A stretch of DNA of 53,680 bases from an uncultured Burkholderiales bacterium (GCA_902826305.1 CADEEH010000015.1:1-53680), one strand, 5' to 3'. Positions 34,691 through 44,672 are shown, counted from the stretch's first letter. Program-made: numbers and translations. The notes: generated from the letters alone by a model not told the origin.

Positions 34691-35632
34691 TCAGTCGAGC
34701 AGCGCCCGTGCACGCAGGTCGTCGAGCACCTTCGCCGTCTCGCCGCGCTGCATGCGCACGATGTCGTCCTGGTGCTTGAGCAGCACGCCGAGGGTGTCCT
34801 GCACCGTGGCCGGGTCGAGCCGCATCGAGTTCAGCGCCACCAGCGCGTTGGTCCAGTCGATCGTCTCGGCGACCCCGGGCGACTTGAACAGGTCGACGGT
34901 GCGCAGGCGCTGGACGAACTCGACCACCTGCCGGGCCAGCCGTTCGGAAGCACCCGGCGCCTTGATCCTGACGATCTGCAACTCGCGTTCGACGTTCGGG
35001 AACTCGACCCAGTGGTACAGGCAGCGGCGCTTGAGCGCGTCATGCACCTCGCGGGTCCGGTTGCTGGTGATCAGCGTGATCGGCGGGGCCGCGGCGCGGA
35101 TCACGCCCAGCTCCGGGATCGTGATCTGGTTCTCGGCGAGCACCTCGAGCAGGTACGCATCGAACGGTTCGTCGGCTCGATCGAGTTCGTCGATCAGCAG
35201 CACCGGCGCCACCGGCTGCGTCAGCGCCGCCAGCAGCGGCCGCTCGATCAGCATCTCGCGCGAGTACAGCTGGCGGGCGAGCCGGTCGTGGTCGACCTCG
35301 TGTGCGGCCTCGGCGAGGCGGATCTCGATCATCTGCCGCGCGACGTTCCACTCGTAGGCGGTCTGCGCGACGTCGAGACCCTCGTAACACTGCACCCGCA
35401 GCAGCGGCGCGCCGAGTGCGCTGGCCAGCGCCTTCGCCAGTTCGGTCTTGCCGACGCCGGGTTCACCCTCGAGGAACAGCGGCCGCTTCAGCCGCAGGCT
35501 CAGGAACAGCGCGGTGGCAAGGCGGCGGTCGCAGACGTAGCCCTGCGCCTCGAGCCGGGTGACCACGGCGTCGACCGAGTCCGGCATGCCGGCCCCAGCC
35601 GGCCCGGGCACCGGTGTCGTCTCAGCGTTCAT
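34691..35632 (-). CDS. coxD: CoxD-like MoxR family AAA+ ATPase
   Basis: A 313-residue ATPase. Walker A GEPGVGKTE (56-64), Walker B LLIDELDRAD near 155, sensor 1 ITSNRTRE, then the C-terminal lid. In characterised CO dehydrogenase, CoxD acts with a VWA protein to insert copper and sulfur into the Mo-Cu centre; a form II enzyme lacks that centre, so the role may be more general. GGAGCGGCG precedes the ATG. A 10-base-pair hairpin lies 12 bases upstream of the start. Confidence 0.9.
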   Translation of the reverse strand: MNAETTPVPGPAGAGMPDSVDAVVTRLEAQGYVCDRRLATALFLSLRLKRPLFLEGEPGVGKTELAKALASALGAPLLRVQCYEGLDVAQTAYEWNVARQMIEIRLAEAAHEVDHDRLARQLYSREMLIERPLLAALTQPVAPVLLIDELDRADEPFDAYLLEVLAENQITIPELGVIRAAAPPITLITSNRTREVHDALKRRCLYHWVEFPNVERELQIVRIKAPGASERLARQVVEFVQRLRTVDLFKSPGVAETIDWTNALVALNSMRLDPATVQDTLGVLLKHQDDIVRMQRGETAKVLDDLRARALLD

Positions 35633-35643
35633 CGCCGCTCCAG

Positions 35644-35668
35644 GCGGCGCGGCGCGCAGCCGCGCCGC
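35644..35668. promoter_or_regulatory. Strong intra-operon hairpin between coxM and coxD
   Basis: GCGGCGCGGC (35644-35653) pairs perfectly with GCCGCGCCGC (35659-35668) around GCGCA. It sits in the 112-base coxM-coxD gap, the only sizeable gap other than coxS-coxL. It could lower expression of the maturation genes compared with the structural genes, by attenuation or by RNA stability. Confidence 0.5.
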
Positions 35669-35744
35669 GGTTCAGGCGCCGGGCCGGTTCGTACCGCCCG
35701 ACAACAGCGGCACGACCGCCCGGTGCACCCACGTCGGCCGGCGA

Positions 35745-36539
35745 TCAGCGCGAGTTGGCCGTGGCGACCGCACGCGCGGCCACCACGCTGATCATCGCCG
35801 CGCGGTACTGGGCCGAGCCGTGCAGGTCGGCGTTCAGGTCGGCGGTGCCGACCTTGACCGCCTTGGCCGCATCCGGCGTGAAGCTCTTCGCGAGCGCCGC
35901 CTCGATCGCCTTCTCGCGGAACACCGCCGACTTGCAGCCGGTGACCGCGACCCGCACGCCGGAGGCCGACTGGCTGACGAACACACCGACCAGCGCGAAG
36001 CGCGAGGCCGGGTTGCGGTACTTCTCGTAGCCCGCCTTCTGCACCAGCGGGAACTGGACCGCGACGATCAGTTCGCCCGGCTCCAGCGCGGTGTCGTACA
36101 GGCCGCGGAAGAAGTCGTCGGCGGCGATCTTGCGCTTGTCGGTGTGCACGGTGGCGCCCAGGCCGACCAGCGCCGACGGATAACACGCGGCCGGATCGGC
36201 ATGGGCGATCGAGCCGCCGATCGTGCCCATGTTGCGCACCATCGGGTCACCGATGCCCTCGGCGAGTTCGGCCAGCGCCGGGATCGCCTTGCGCACGTCG
36301 GCCGACGCCGCGACCGACGCGTGGGTGGCCATCGCGCCGATGGTGACGCCGCTGCCGTCGACCTTGATCGTCTTCAGGTCGGCGATGCCGCCCAGGTCGA
36401 CCAGCTGCTCGACCTGCGCCAGGCGCAGCTTCATCGCCTGCACCAGGCTCTGGCCGCCGGCCAGGTAACGCGAGTCGCCCTTGAACGCGGCGCGCGCAGC
36501 GGCGCGGTCGGCGGGCCTTTGATAGTCGAATCCGTACAT
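35745..36539 (-). CDS. coxM: Medium (FAD-binding) subunit of form II CO dehydrogenase-like hydroxylase
   Basis: A 264-residue flavoprotein subunit, slightly shorter than the usual 280-290. FAD-binding motifs AGGQS (27-31) and TIGGSIAHADPA (106-117) are intact. It passes electrons from the molybdenum and iron-sulfur subunits to the acceptor. ATG with GAGGAGACAACC upstream; 28 bases after coxL. Gene order S-L-M (not M-S-L) is the order known for form II enzymes. Confidence 0.92.
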   Translation of the reverse strand: MYGFDYQRPADRAAARAAFKGDSRYLAGGQSLVQAMKLRLAQVEQLVDLGGIADLKTIKVDGSGVTIGAMATHASVAASADVRKAIPALAELAEGIGDPMVRNMGTIGGSIAHADPAACYPSALVGLGATVHTDKRKIAADDFFRGLYDTALEPGELIVAVQFPLVQKAGYEKYRNPASRFALVGVFVSQSASGVRVAVTGCKSAVFREKAIEAALAKSFTPDAAKAVKVGTADLNADLHGSAQYRAAMISVVAARAVATANSR

Positions 36540-36567
36540 GGTTGTCTCCTCGCTCAGGCGTTCTTGC

Positions 36568-38925
36568 TCATGCGGTCTTGTTCAGGGCGCGCCAGACACG
36601 CTCGGCGGTCGCCGGCATCGCGATGTCGCGCACACCGATCGCGTCGGTCAGGGCGTTGATGAACGCCGGCGGCGATCCGATCGCCCCCGCCTCGCCGCAG
36701 CCCTTGACCCCGAGCGGGTTGTGCGTGCAGGGCGTGTTCGTGTGCCCGACGACGAAACTCGGCAGGTCGTCGGCACGCGGCATCGCGTAGTCCTGGAACG
36801 AACCGGTCAGCAGCTGACCCGAGTCCGGGTCGTAGACCGCACATTCGAGCATCGCCTGGCCCAGGCCCTGCGCGAGCCCGCCGTGCACCTGGCCCTCGAC
36901 GATCATCGGGTTGACGATGTTGCCGAAGTCGTCGACCGCGGTGAAGCGGTCGACGCGGGTGTGACCGGTCTCGGGATCGACCTCGACCTCGCAGATGTAC
37001 GAACCCGACGGATAGGTGAAGTTGGTCGGATCGTAGAACGCGTTCTCGTTCAGGCCCGGCTCGAGCTTGTCCAGCGGATAGTTGTGCGGCACGTACGCGG
37101 TCAGCGCGATCTGGCCGAACGGGATCTTGCGATCGGTGCCGGCGACCTTGAATTCGCCGTTGGCGAACTCGATGTCGGTGTCGGCGGCCTCGAGCAGGTG
37201 GGCGGCGATCTTCTTGCCCTTGGCGATCACCTTGTCGACCGCCTTCACGATCGCGGTGCCGCCGACCGACAGCGAGCGCGATCCGTAGGTGCCCATGCCG
37301 AACGGGATCCGGCCGGTGTCACCATGGACGATGTCGACGCTCTCGACCGGGATGCCGAGCCTGGCCGCGACGACCTGCGCGAACGTGGTCTCGTGACCCT
37401 GGCCGTGACTGTGCGAGCCGGTGAACACGGTGACCGTGCCGGTGGGATGCACCCGGACCTCGCCGGCTTCGAACAGGCCCGCGCGGGCGCCCAGGGCACC
37501 GGCGATGTTCGACGGGGCGATGCCGCAGGCCTCGATGTAGCAGCTGTAGCCGATGCCACGCAGCAGCCCCTTGGCCTTCGACGCGGCCTTGCGCGCGCCG
37601 TAGCCGGCGACGTCGGCGATCTCGATCGCCTTGTCCAGGTGCGCCGAGTAGTTGCCGATGTCGTAGGTCAGCCCGACCGGCGTCGCGTACGGGAACTCCT
37701 TGATGAAGTTCTTGCGGCGCAGCTCGGCCGGATCCATGTTCAGGTCGCGGGCGGCCGTCTCGACGATCCGCTCGACGACATAGGTGGCCTCCGGGCGGCC
37801 CGCGCCGCGGTACGCGTCGACCGGCGCGGTATTGGTGAACACCGCCTTGACCTCGGCGTAGATCGCCGGCGTCCTGTACTGGCCGGCGAGCAGCGTCGCG
37901 TACAGGATCGTCGGCACACTCGAGGCGAACGTCGACAGGTACGCACCCATGTTGGCAATCGTCTTCACCCGCAACGCGAGGAAGTTGCCCTGGGCGTCCA
38001 TCGCGAGCTCGACCTTGGTCGCGTGGTCGCGACCGTGGGCGTCGTTCAGGAACGCCTCGCCGCGCTCGGCGGTCCACTTGATCGGCCGGCGCACCCGCTT
38101 GCTGGCCCAGACCAGCGCGGTCTCCTCGGCGTACAGGAAGATCTTCGAGCCGAAGCCGCCGCCGACGTCCGGCGCGATCACGCGCAGCCTGGACTCCGGC
38201 AGTCCGAGCACGAACGCGGCCATCAGCAGGCGCTCGACGTGCGGATTCTGGTTGGCGACATACAGCGTGTAGCTGTCGTCGTGTGCGGTCCACATCGCGT
38301 TGGCCGCGCGCGGTTCCATCGCGTTCGGGATCAGCCGGTTGTTGGCGAACTCCAGCATGCTGATCTTGGCCGCCGACTTGAACGCGGCCTCGACCGCGGC
38401 CTTGTCGCCGTGGCCCCAGTCGAAACAGACGTTGTTCGGCACGTCGTCGTGCACCGACGAGCCGGCCGAGTCGGCGGTCCTGATGTCGATGACCGGCGGC
38501 AGTTCCTCGTAGTCGACTTCGAGCAGCTCGCCGGCATCACGGGCCTGGAACGAGGTCTCGGCGACGATCAGCGCGACCGGATCGCCGACGTGGCGCACCT
38601 TGCCCTGGGCGAGCACCGGGTGCGGCGGCTCCTTCATCGGCGTGCCGTCCTTGCTGTGGATCAGCCAGCCGCAGGGCAGCCCGCCCACCTTCGATTCGGC
38701 GAGATCCGCGCCGGTGAACACCGCGAGCACGCCCGGTGCCGCGAGCGCCTGCTTGCTGTCGATCGACTTGATCCGGGCGTGGGCGTAGGGCGAGCGCACG
38801 AAGTGCGCATAGGTCTGGTGCGGCAGCACCACGTCATCGGTGTACTGGCCGGCGCCGGTGAGGAAACGGACGTCCTCGCGACGCCGCAGCGGCTGGCCGA
38901 TCGGCGAGTTGGACAGGTCGGTCAT
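36568..38925 (-). CDS. coxL: Large (molybdenum) subunit of form II CO dehydrogenase-like hydroxylase
   Basis: A 785-residue molybdenum-pterin subunit of the xanthine oxidase family. Substrate-loop motif is AYRGAGR (371-377), the form II signature; form I enzymes that certainly oxidise CO carry AYXCSFR with the copper-binding cysteine. [10 protein letters not shown] (252-261), [11 protein letters not shown] and the C-terminal [11 protein letters not shown] with the catalytic glutamate are all present, so the enzyme should be active as a hydroxylase, but the substrate (CO, aldehyde, heterocycle) is open. GAAGGAGCCTTC precedes the ATG. Complete, no frameshift. Confidence 0.93.
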   Translation of the reverse strand: MTDLSNSPIGQPLRRREDVRFLTGAGQYTDDVVLPHQTYAHFVRSPYAHARIKSIDSKQALAAPGVLAVFTGADLAESKVGGLPCGWLIHSKDGTPMKEPPHPVLAQGKVRHVGDPVALIVAETSFQARDAGELLEVDYEELPPVIDIRTADSAGSSVHDDVPNNVCFDWGHGDKAAVEAAFKSAAKISMLEFANNRLIPNAMEPRAANAMWTAHDDSYTLYVANQNPHVERLLMAAFVLGLPESRLRVIAPDVGGGFGSKIFLYAEETALVWASKRVRRPIKWTAERGEAFLNDAHGRDHATKVELAMDAQGNFLALRVKTIANMGAYLSTFASSVPTILYATLLAGQYRTPAIYAEVKAVFTNTAPVDAYRGAGRPEATYVVERIVETAARDLNMDPAELRRKNFIKEFPYATPVGLTYDIGNYSAHLDKAIEIADVAGYGARKAASKAKGLLRGIGYSCYIEACGIAPSNIAGALGARAGLFEAGEVRVHPTGTVTVFTGSHSHGQGHETTFAQVVAARLGIPVESVDIVHGDTGRIPFGMGTYGSRSLSVGGTAIVKAVDKVIAKGKKIAAHLLEAADTDIEFANGEFKVAGTDRKIPFGQIALTAYVPHNYPLDKLEPGLNENAFYDPTNFTYPSGSYICEVEVDPETGHTRVDRFTAVDDFGNIVNPMIVEGQVHGGLAQGLGQAMLECAVYDPDSGQLLTGSFQDYAMPRADDLPSFVVGHTNTPCTHNPLGVKGCGEAGAIGSPPAFINALTDAIGVRDIAMPATAERVWRALNKTA

Positions 38926-39039
38926 GAAGGCTCCTTCAGCAGTCTTGGCGATGCCGGGCGGCGCGTGGGCGACGGACAGGCGTGACGTCTCGGTCCGCGT
39001 CGGCCGGCGAAATGGTTCGGTGGCAGCAGGGGGCCGGGT

Positions 39040-39522
39040 TCAGGCCGAGACGGGGATCTTGCCGGTCTGGCAGAGCTGGACCGCCTTGACGATGTTGTGG
39101 TAACCGGTGCAGCGGCAGATGTTGCCGTCGAGACCCTCGCGGATCTGCTGTTCGTTTGCCTTCGGATTATCGGCGAGCAACGCGACACACGACATCACCA
39201 TGCCGGTGGTGCAGAAGCCGCACTGCAGGCCATGACACTCGCGGAACGCCGCCTGCATCGGATGCAACGTGCCGTCCGCGGCCGACAGGCCTTCGATCGT
39301 CGTCACCTCACCGCCCTGCACCTGCGCGGCGAGCATCGAACACGACTTCACCGCGCGGCCGTTCAGGTGCACCGTGCAAGCGCCGCACTGGGCGGTGTCG
39401 CAACCGACGTGGGTGCCGGTCAGCCGGAGCTGGTCGCGCAGGACGTTGACGAGCAGCGCCCGCGGATCGACATCCACGGCGACGGCTTTGCCGTTCACTT
39501 TCAGTTTGATGGGAACGCTCAT
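39040..39522 (-). CDS. coxS: Small (2Fe-2S) subunit of form II CO dehydrogenase-like hydroxylase
   Basis: A 160-residue iron-sulfur protein. The plant-type 2Fe-2S site is C41, C46, C49, C61 ([16 protein letters not shown]), and the second helical site is [15 protein letters not shown] with [13 protein letters not shown] near the C-terminus. It links molybdenum and FAD subunits. ATG 39522 has AAGGAGACATTC upstream; 15 in-frame residues before it are not conserved. First gene of the operon; 114 bases precede coxL. Confidence 0.93.
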   Translation of the reverse strand: MSVPIKLKVNGKAVAVDVDPRALLVNVLRDQLRLTGTHVGCDTAQCGACTVHLNGRAVKSCSMLAAQVQGGEVTTIEGLSAADGTLHPMQAAFRECHGLQCGFCTTGMVMSCVALLADNPKANEQQIREGLDGNICRCTGYHNIVKAVQLCQTGKIPVSA

Positions 39523-39723
39523 GAATGTCTCCTTGGATGTCGCCCGGCCGGCAATCTTGTGCTGCACTCGCGCAGGGACGGCGAGGGATTCTACGAGTGC
39601 CGTGTGCGGATGGAAAGCAGGTGCGGCCGATTATGCCACCTGTTACAAATGCGGGTGCCGCGCGGGGTCGGCCGATCGCCGGGTCGATGAACCGTGTGCG
39701 GGCCCCCGGGTCGGGCCCGTGTT

Positions 39724-40677
39724 CTAGCGGCGCGGGGCGTTGACGAGGTAGATGCCGACGGCGGTGGCCGCGGCGCCGGCCGCGATCGCGATCGTCAGCG
39801 GCTCGCGCAGCAGCAGCGCGGCGAACAGCACGCCGAACAGCGGCGTCAGGAACGTGAAGGACGACAGCCGCGCCGGCGAGTACCGCTCGAGCAGGATGAA
39901 CCACCACAGGTATCCGAAGCAGACCACCGCCAGCACCTGGTAGGCGAACGCCGCGGCGACCAGCGGCGTCAGGTCGTGCACGCCGGCCTCGCCGGCCAGC
40001 GGCGAGGCGATCATCAGCAGCAGCGCCGAGACCGCGAGCTGGTAGAGCAGCGTGCGCTGCGGCGCCTCGCGCCTGAGCGCCGTCGCCCGGATCACCAGGG
40101 TGGTCGCCCCCCAGAAGACACCGGCACCCAGGCACAACAGGTCGCCGAGCCAGCCGTGCGGACCCGATGCCGCGGTCCCGCGATCCAGGATCACGGTCGC
40201 GACGCCCAGGAACGCGAGCAGCAGACCGAGCCACTGCGGCCAGCGCAAGCGGTCGCCGAGCCAGATGTGCCCGCCGAGTGCGACGACGAACGGGGCGCAG
40301 TAGATCAGGATGGTCCCGCGCGATGCCGCCGTCAGCGCCATGCCGGCGTAGATGCCGACGAATTCGAGGGCGAACAGGACACCGACCACCAGCGCCGGCC
40401 AGACGATTTCACGCGCGGGCCACGGCCGCACGTCGCGCAGCTTCATCCAGCCGAGCAGCACGATCGTCGCCAGCAGGGAGCGCAAACCGGCCTGCCACAA
40501 CGGGCTGATGCCGGTGACACCGACCTTGACCGCGATCTGGCCGAGCCCCCAGATCGCGGACAGGCCGATCATCCAGCCGACCGCCCGGGCATCGAGCTCG
40601 GCCGGTCCGCGCTCGGCGGCGGTGGCGGCGAGCGCGGGGTCACCCGCCGTCGCCGGCGGATCCTTGGGAGATGACAT
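39724..40677 (-). CDS. EamA/DMT family permease
   Basis: A 317-residue inner-membrane protein with ten helices in two EamA repeats (roughly 35-165 and 175-315). First repeat: GWMIGLSAIWGLGQIAVKVG and SRGTILIYCAPFVVALGGHIWLGDRL; second: LTPLFGVLFAALLLREPLTIAIAAGAA. The family moves small metabolites such as amino acids, nucleosides or sugars outward or inward. ATG 40677 follows a short Pro/Ala-rich region. It lies 200 bases upstream of coxS on the same strand; probably independent. Confidence 0.85.
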   Translation of the reverse strand: MSSPKDPPATAGDPALAATAAERGPAELDARAVGWMIGLSAIWGLGQIAVKVGVTGISPLWQAGLRSLLATIVLLGWMKLRDVRPWPAREIVWPALVVGVLFALEFVGIYAGMALTAASRGTILIYCAPFVVALGGHIWLGDRLRWPQWLGLLLAFLGVATVILDRGTAASGPHGWLGDLLCLGAGVFWGATTLVIRATALRREAPQRTLLYQLAVSALLLMIASPLAGEAGVHDLTPLVAAAFAYQVLAVVCFGYLWWFILLERYSPARLSSFTFLTPLFGVLFAALLLREPLTIAIAAGAAATAVGIYLVNAPRR

Positions 40678-40931
40678 CAGACTCGTCGTCGGAGCGTCGG
40701 AAGATATCACCGCATCGCGGCCGCGGCACGGATGGCTCTCCGGTGCGCGACGCAGCGCGTGCCGCAGGGGTCGATCCCGGTCCCGGGGCGTGAGTCCCGG
40801 GTCCCGGTCGCCGGGGCGTCGCGATTGTTCAATCCCGTGTCGATGACGGCGGAGAAACTGCCCGCTGGTCCATACAACACGGCGCATCGAACCCGATCCG
40901 GGCCGATCGACGCCGACGAGAAAGCCGCATC

Positions 40932-41042
40932 GTGAACGAATGTCTTCTCTGGCCACTGGTGATCGTCTTCGGCGCGACGACGATCCTGGCTGCGATCCTC
41001 AATCCCCTGTTCCGGATGCTGGCGACGGTTGCGATCGGCTGA
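40932..41042 (+). CDS. Possible 36-residue single-helix membrane peptide
   Basis: GTG-started short frame encoding 36 residues: two charged/polar residues (NE), then LLWPLVIVFGATTILAAIL as one membrane helix, then PLFRMLATVAIG. Codon third positions are G/C-rich, and it does not overlap any gene on either strand (DMT starts at 40677, next gene ends at 41129). Upstream GACGAGAAAG is a weak ribosome site. Similar to small membrane regulators by size only; no family recognised. Confidence 0.35.
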   Translation: MNECLLWPLVIVFGATTILAAILNPLFRMLATVAIG

Positions 41043-41128
41043 TCGTTGCGACGACGCCGTTGTGATCCGCGTCGCGCCGACGGCTGCCGGCAGCGCAAGC
41101 GGCCGCCGGATCCCCGCGCGGCCGGTCG

Positions 41129-41668
41129 TCAGCGCGCAGCCGAGCCGCTGGCGAGCACCCGCCCGCGCGCCTCGGTGACCCGCACCGTGCGCCACCCGTC
41201 GCGCTGCACGGAGACGATCAGGCAGGGCCGCGACAACGCGGTCGCCGACATCCGGTCCGGCGCGGGTCGCTGGATGCGCACCGGCATCGTCAGCACGCCG
41301 GCGCGTTCCTCGAACAGGCGCGCAGACAACTCGACCTTGTGACCGAGAGTGTTCTGCCGGGCGAGTGCGAACACGACGACCCGCTCACGATCCCAGAGCA
41401 CCTCGCGGCCGAACAGCGACCGGGCATCGGCACTCAGCAGCGACGACCACTGAGCCGATGACTCGATCACACCAAGCGAGGACTCGGCTCCCGCGAGCGG
41501 GCACTGGGCCGTTGCATGGACGGCTTCGGCCGGCACCAGCGTATCGGCCGACGCCGAACCGGTGGCGATCGAGATCGCCAAGGCGGCGACAGAAGCCGCC
41601 GCGCCCCCTGCCCGCGACGACCGGACCGCCGACCCGACTCGCGATGTCCCGCACGACGACCGGATCAT
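41129..41668 (-). CDS. Small secreted protein coupled to the subtilase; weak PrcB-like resemblance
   Basis: A 179-residue protein with a probable signal sequence (Arg/Ser-rich start, then GGAAASVAALAISIATGSASA). The mature part has AQWSSLLSADARSLFG..WDRERVVVFALARQNTLGHKVEL then a strand PCLIVSVQRDGWRTVRV, a pattern reminiscent of the PrcB C-terminal fold, a partner of secreted proteases in spirochaetes. That similarity is visual only. Its ATG overlaps the subtilase stop as ATGA, so it is translated with the protease and probably works with it (chaperone, inhibitor or anchor). Confidence 0.7.
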   Translation of the reverse strand: MIRSSCGTSRVGSAVRSSRAGGAAASVAALAISIATGSASADTLVPAEAVHATAQCPLAGAESSLGVIESSAQWSSLLSADARSLFGREVLWDRERVVVFALARQNTLGHKVELSARLFEERAGVLTMPVRIQRPAPDRMSATALSRPCLIVSVQRDGWRTVRVTEARGRVLASGSAAR

Positions 41669-44346
41669 CGGGCCACCCCGACCGTCGTGCGCGCCCGACC
41701 GGGCTCCGGGCCGCCGATCGACTGCGCCGAGATGCCCGACAACGGGGCGACCCGGAAGTCGAGGTCCGTCCGGTCACCGGTCAGATCGAGCGCGACCGGA
41801 TCACCGCTCGGTCCGAGGACCGGATAACCCCCGCACGGTTCGCCGCGCTGGCAGATGATGTCGTCGTTGTCGGTGTCGCCGCCGGCCAGGATCGACACCC
41901 GGGAGCTGGTGTAGCCCGATGCGGACCAGGTGTAGCGGCCGTTGGCCCAGGTGGCGAGCACGGTGCGCGCGGTGCCGGTATCCGGATTGATCAGCAGCAC
42001 GTACATCGGCCCCAGGTCGGGCAGGCGTCCGGCCGTGTTCGCGCCGGGTTTTGTCACCGTCAACTGGACGACGAAGGTTCGCGCCGGCGCCAGCGTGACC
42101 GTCAGCTTGGGGAACGAGGTGCCCGTGGCGGCGATCGCGTTGCGATCCACGCGCAGCGTGTAGCGACCGAGCCGCGTGGTCGCATCGACCGCGGTCGCCT
42201 CGATCGCGACGGCCGGGGTGTCGCTGGTGACGGAGACGACCCGTTCGGCCGTCTGGCCGCTGGGCAGCAGTTCCAGCACCGCGGTCACCTGCGAACTGCC
42301 GAAATCGATCGTCGAGGGTGACGCGATCACCGAACCGGCCGGCGCCGGCGGCGGCGTCGTGCCAGCACTCGCAAGCGCCGCCTCGACCGCCTTGGCGGCA
42401 TTGACGAGTCCCCAGCCGAAGTCCTGATCCTTGCCGGCCGCGCCGAGATCGTCGGTCAGCTGGCCGGATGCGAACAGCCCGTCGATCTGTGCCGGTGTCA
42501 ACGCCGGATTCAGGTACTTCATCAGCGCCATCACGCCGGAGACATGGGGCGCGGCCATCGACGTGCCCATCATCCCGCCGAACGACGGGATCCGGGTGCT
42601 GCCGTCGAAGGCGCCGACGTCGCTGAAGATGCTGTCGGACGCGCCGTTGCCGGTCGTCGACTGCGAGGAGTCGCCTCCGGGTGCGGCGACGGTCAACGCG
42701 GCACCGGTGTTGGAGTAGAACGTGACCGACTTGCGCGCGTCGGTGGCCGACACCGCGACCGCGCCCCGACAGTTGGCCGGCGATCCGACCGCGACCCGGC
42801 GGCCGCGATCGTTCTGTCCCGAGTTGCCGGCCGATACGACGACCACGACACCGGCGGCCCGCGCCTTGTCGATCGTGTCCTGGTAGGCGGCACCACACGG
42901 CACGTCGCCACCGAGGCTCATGTTGATCACATCGGCCCGCCGCGGCGGCAGCAGGTTCGATCCGTTGGGCAGGCCCGACGCATACAACATCGCCTGCACG
43001 ATGTCGAAGGTGGTCGCGCCCTGCCCCGCGGGCGTGAACACCCGCAACGGCATGATCTGGGCCATCGGCGCGACCCCCGCACCGCCGGTGGCGTCGAAGG
43101 TCTGCGCGGCGATCGTCCCCGACACGTGGGTTCCGTGGAACACCGGCTGGTCCGACGGCCGCGCCGGATTGTCGCCGGAGGCGGAGTTGCCGTCGCCCTG
43201 GGCATTGACGCTGATGAACGACCGTCCGGGGCCGACCAGTTGCGGCCTGAGGTCCGGGTGGTCGAGCATCACGCCGTCGTCGATCACCGCGACGATCGGC
43301 CGCTGCACCGGCTTGTTCGCCAGCGCGTGGATCCGGGCCATCGCCGCCGGCAGGTTGATCTGCTCGTAGTGCCAGCGCTGCAGCGAGTAGTTGCGATCGT
43401 TCGGCGGGAAATTGCCGGTCAGGTCGTGCCGCTGCATCAGGTGGTTCGGCTGTGCATACCGGTAGGCGCCGCTGGCGCGCAATGCCTTCGCGTAGCGCAG
43501 CGTCGCCACCGACTCGAAATCACCGACCGCACCGCTGCCGGCACCGGAGTCCTCGCCCGACAGCGCCTTCAGTCCGGAGATCCGGCCGCGCGCATCCGCG
43601 GGCAGTCGCAGCAGTTCCGGACCCGGGCCGCCGGCGATCCGCTCGACGCCGGCCTTGCGGTTGACCTCGGCGGCCGTCGGTCCCTTGGCCTGGCCGGTGG
43701 CATTCGCCAGCGCGACCACCTGCCCCGGCTCGAATGACGCCGGCTGCGTGACGTTGCCGCAGGTGCCGCCGCTGCCCGGGGCACCGATGCGCAGGTTGTA
43801 GATCGAGGCGCTGCGAAACGCGTTGACGATCAGGAAATAGCTGCCGGGCGTCGTCACGCGGATGCACTCGAACCGCGTGTCCTCGCCGATCGATTCACCA
43901 ACGGTCTGGCGATCCTCGGACACCAGGTACAGGTCGATGTCGCTGCTCGACGGGCTCGCCGAGAACTCGAGTTCGACGATCTGGTCGGTGCCCAGCGTGA
44001 TCTTGTAGATGTCGTCCTCGTCGCCCGCGGCGCGATTCCTGCCTTGCGGTCCGGTGGCGGCCTTGTTGACCGAACCGACGACCAGCACCGGCGCGTCGAT
44101 CGCCTGTGCACTGGCCGCGTTGTTGTTCGGACGGTAATTGCCCTGGTTCACGTCGTTCGTGTCGGAGTCGACCGCGCTGGTCTCGGCCATCGTGATCACA
44201 CCCGACAACGTGCGTCCGCCGGAGGTTGGCGGGGGCGCGCCCACGCCGCCACCGCCGATCGCGGTGTCGCCGCCCCCGCCGCCACAGGCGCCGAGGAAAA
44301 CTGCCGCGCCGATCCATGGCGCCCAACGCTTGTTTCGAATCTTCAT
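41665..44346 (-). CDS. Lipoprotein subtilisin-like (S8) serine protease with PPC domain
   Basis: An 893-residue exported protease. Signal peptide II with lipobox LGAC (C21) followed by a Gly-rich tail; pre-peptidase C-terminal-type (PPC) beta domain about 105-187 (DDIYKITLGTDQIVELEF..GSYFLIVNAFRSASIYNLRIG); S8 catalytic domain about 300-640 with D356 in VAVIDDG, H404 in FHGTHVSG, N508 in SAGNSG and S596 in GTSMAAPHVSG; C-terminal beta-rich tail of about 250 residues with a NPDTG segment. All catalytic residues are intact. ATG 44346 follows GAGGACAACAAC. As a lipoprotein it should sit on the outer membrane or cell surface. Confidence 0.92.
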   Translation of the reverse strand: MKIRNKRWAPWIGAAVFLGACGGGGGDTAIGGGGVGAPPPTSGGRTLSGVITMAETSAVDSDTNDVNQGNYRPNNNAASAQAIDAPVLVVGSVNKAATGPQGRNRAAGDEDDIYKITLGTDQIVELEFSASPSSSDIDLYLVSEDRQTVGESIGEDTRFECIRVTTPGSYFLIVNAFRSASIYNLRIGAPGSGGTCGNVTQPASFEPGQVVALANATGQAKGPTAAEVNRKAGVERIAGGPGPELLRLPADARGRISGLKALSGEDSGAGSGAVGDFESVATLRYAKALRASGAYRYAQPNHLMQRHDLTGNFPPNDRNYSLQRWHYEQINLPAAMARIHALANKPVQRPIVAVIDDGVMLDHPDLRPQLVGPGRSFISVNAQGDGNSASGDNPARPSDQPVFHGTHVSGTIAAQTFDATGGAGVAPMAQIMPLRVFTPAGQGATTFDIVQAMLYASGLPNGSNLLPPRRADVINMSLGGDVPCGAAYQDTIDKARAAGVVVVVSAGNSGQNDRGRRVAVGSPANCRGAVAVSATDARKSVTFYSNTGAALTVAAPGGDSSQSTTGNGASDSIFSDVGAFDGSTRIPSFGGMMGTSMAAPHVSGVMALMKYLNPALTPAQIDGLFASGQLTDDLGAAGKDQDFGWGLVNAAKAVEAALASAGTTPPPAPAGSVIASPSTIDFGSSQVTAVLELLPSGQTAERVVSVTSDTPAVAIEATAVDATTRLGRYTLRVDRNAIAATGTSFPKLTVTLAPARTFVVQLTVTKPGANTAGRLPDLGPMYVLLINPDTGTARTVLATWANGRYTWSASGYTSSRVSILAGGDTDNDDIICQRGEPCGGYPVLGPSGDPVALDLTGDRTDLDFRVAPLSGISAQSIGGPEPGRARTTVGVAR

Positions 44347-44672
44347 GTTGTTGTCCTCAGGATGTCCGGCCCGCGCTGACCGGTCGATGCGATGGGGCGC
44401 CTCGGTGCGACCGGCGGCCATTGTGCAACATGATGCGCGAGATCGACCCGGTCTCGCGTCCCCAATAGAAGGGGGGTCGGCGGGCTTGACATCGCCGTAT
44501 CCGGGCCCGGGTCCGAACTGGGGGACAGGACGCGACATCGGACCCGGCGTGGACCGATCCCCGTGGCGCAGCGACCGACCGGGGCGCAGCCCGCCTCGGC
44601 GATCGTCGACGTCATGCGCGGATCATGTCCCCTGTCCCGATCAGCGCGACGCCGCCCGCTTCGCCCGCGGCA

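Noticed and set aside
36538-38985. 815-residue open frame opposite coxL and coxM
   Set aside because: Antisense shadow of two well-supported genes; composition dominated by Arg/Asp/Gly from GC-rich third positions.
31913-39522. Aerobic form I CO dehydrogenase (carboxydotrophy)
   Set aside because: The active-site loop is AYRGAGR and the gene order is S-L-M, not the AYXCSFR and M-S-L of form I.
41665-44538. 957-residue version of the subtilase starting 64 residues upstream
   Set aside because: The lipobox signal peptide starts at 44346 with a good ribosome site; the extension is non-conserved and would bury the signal.
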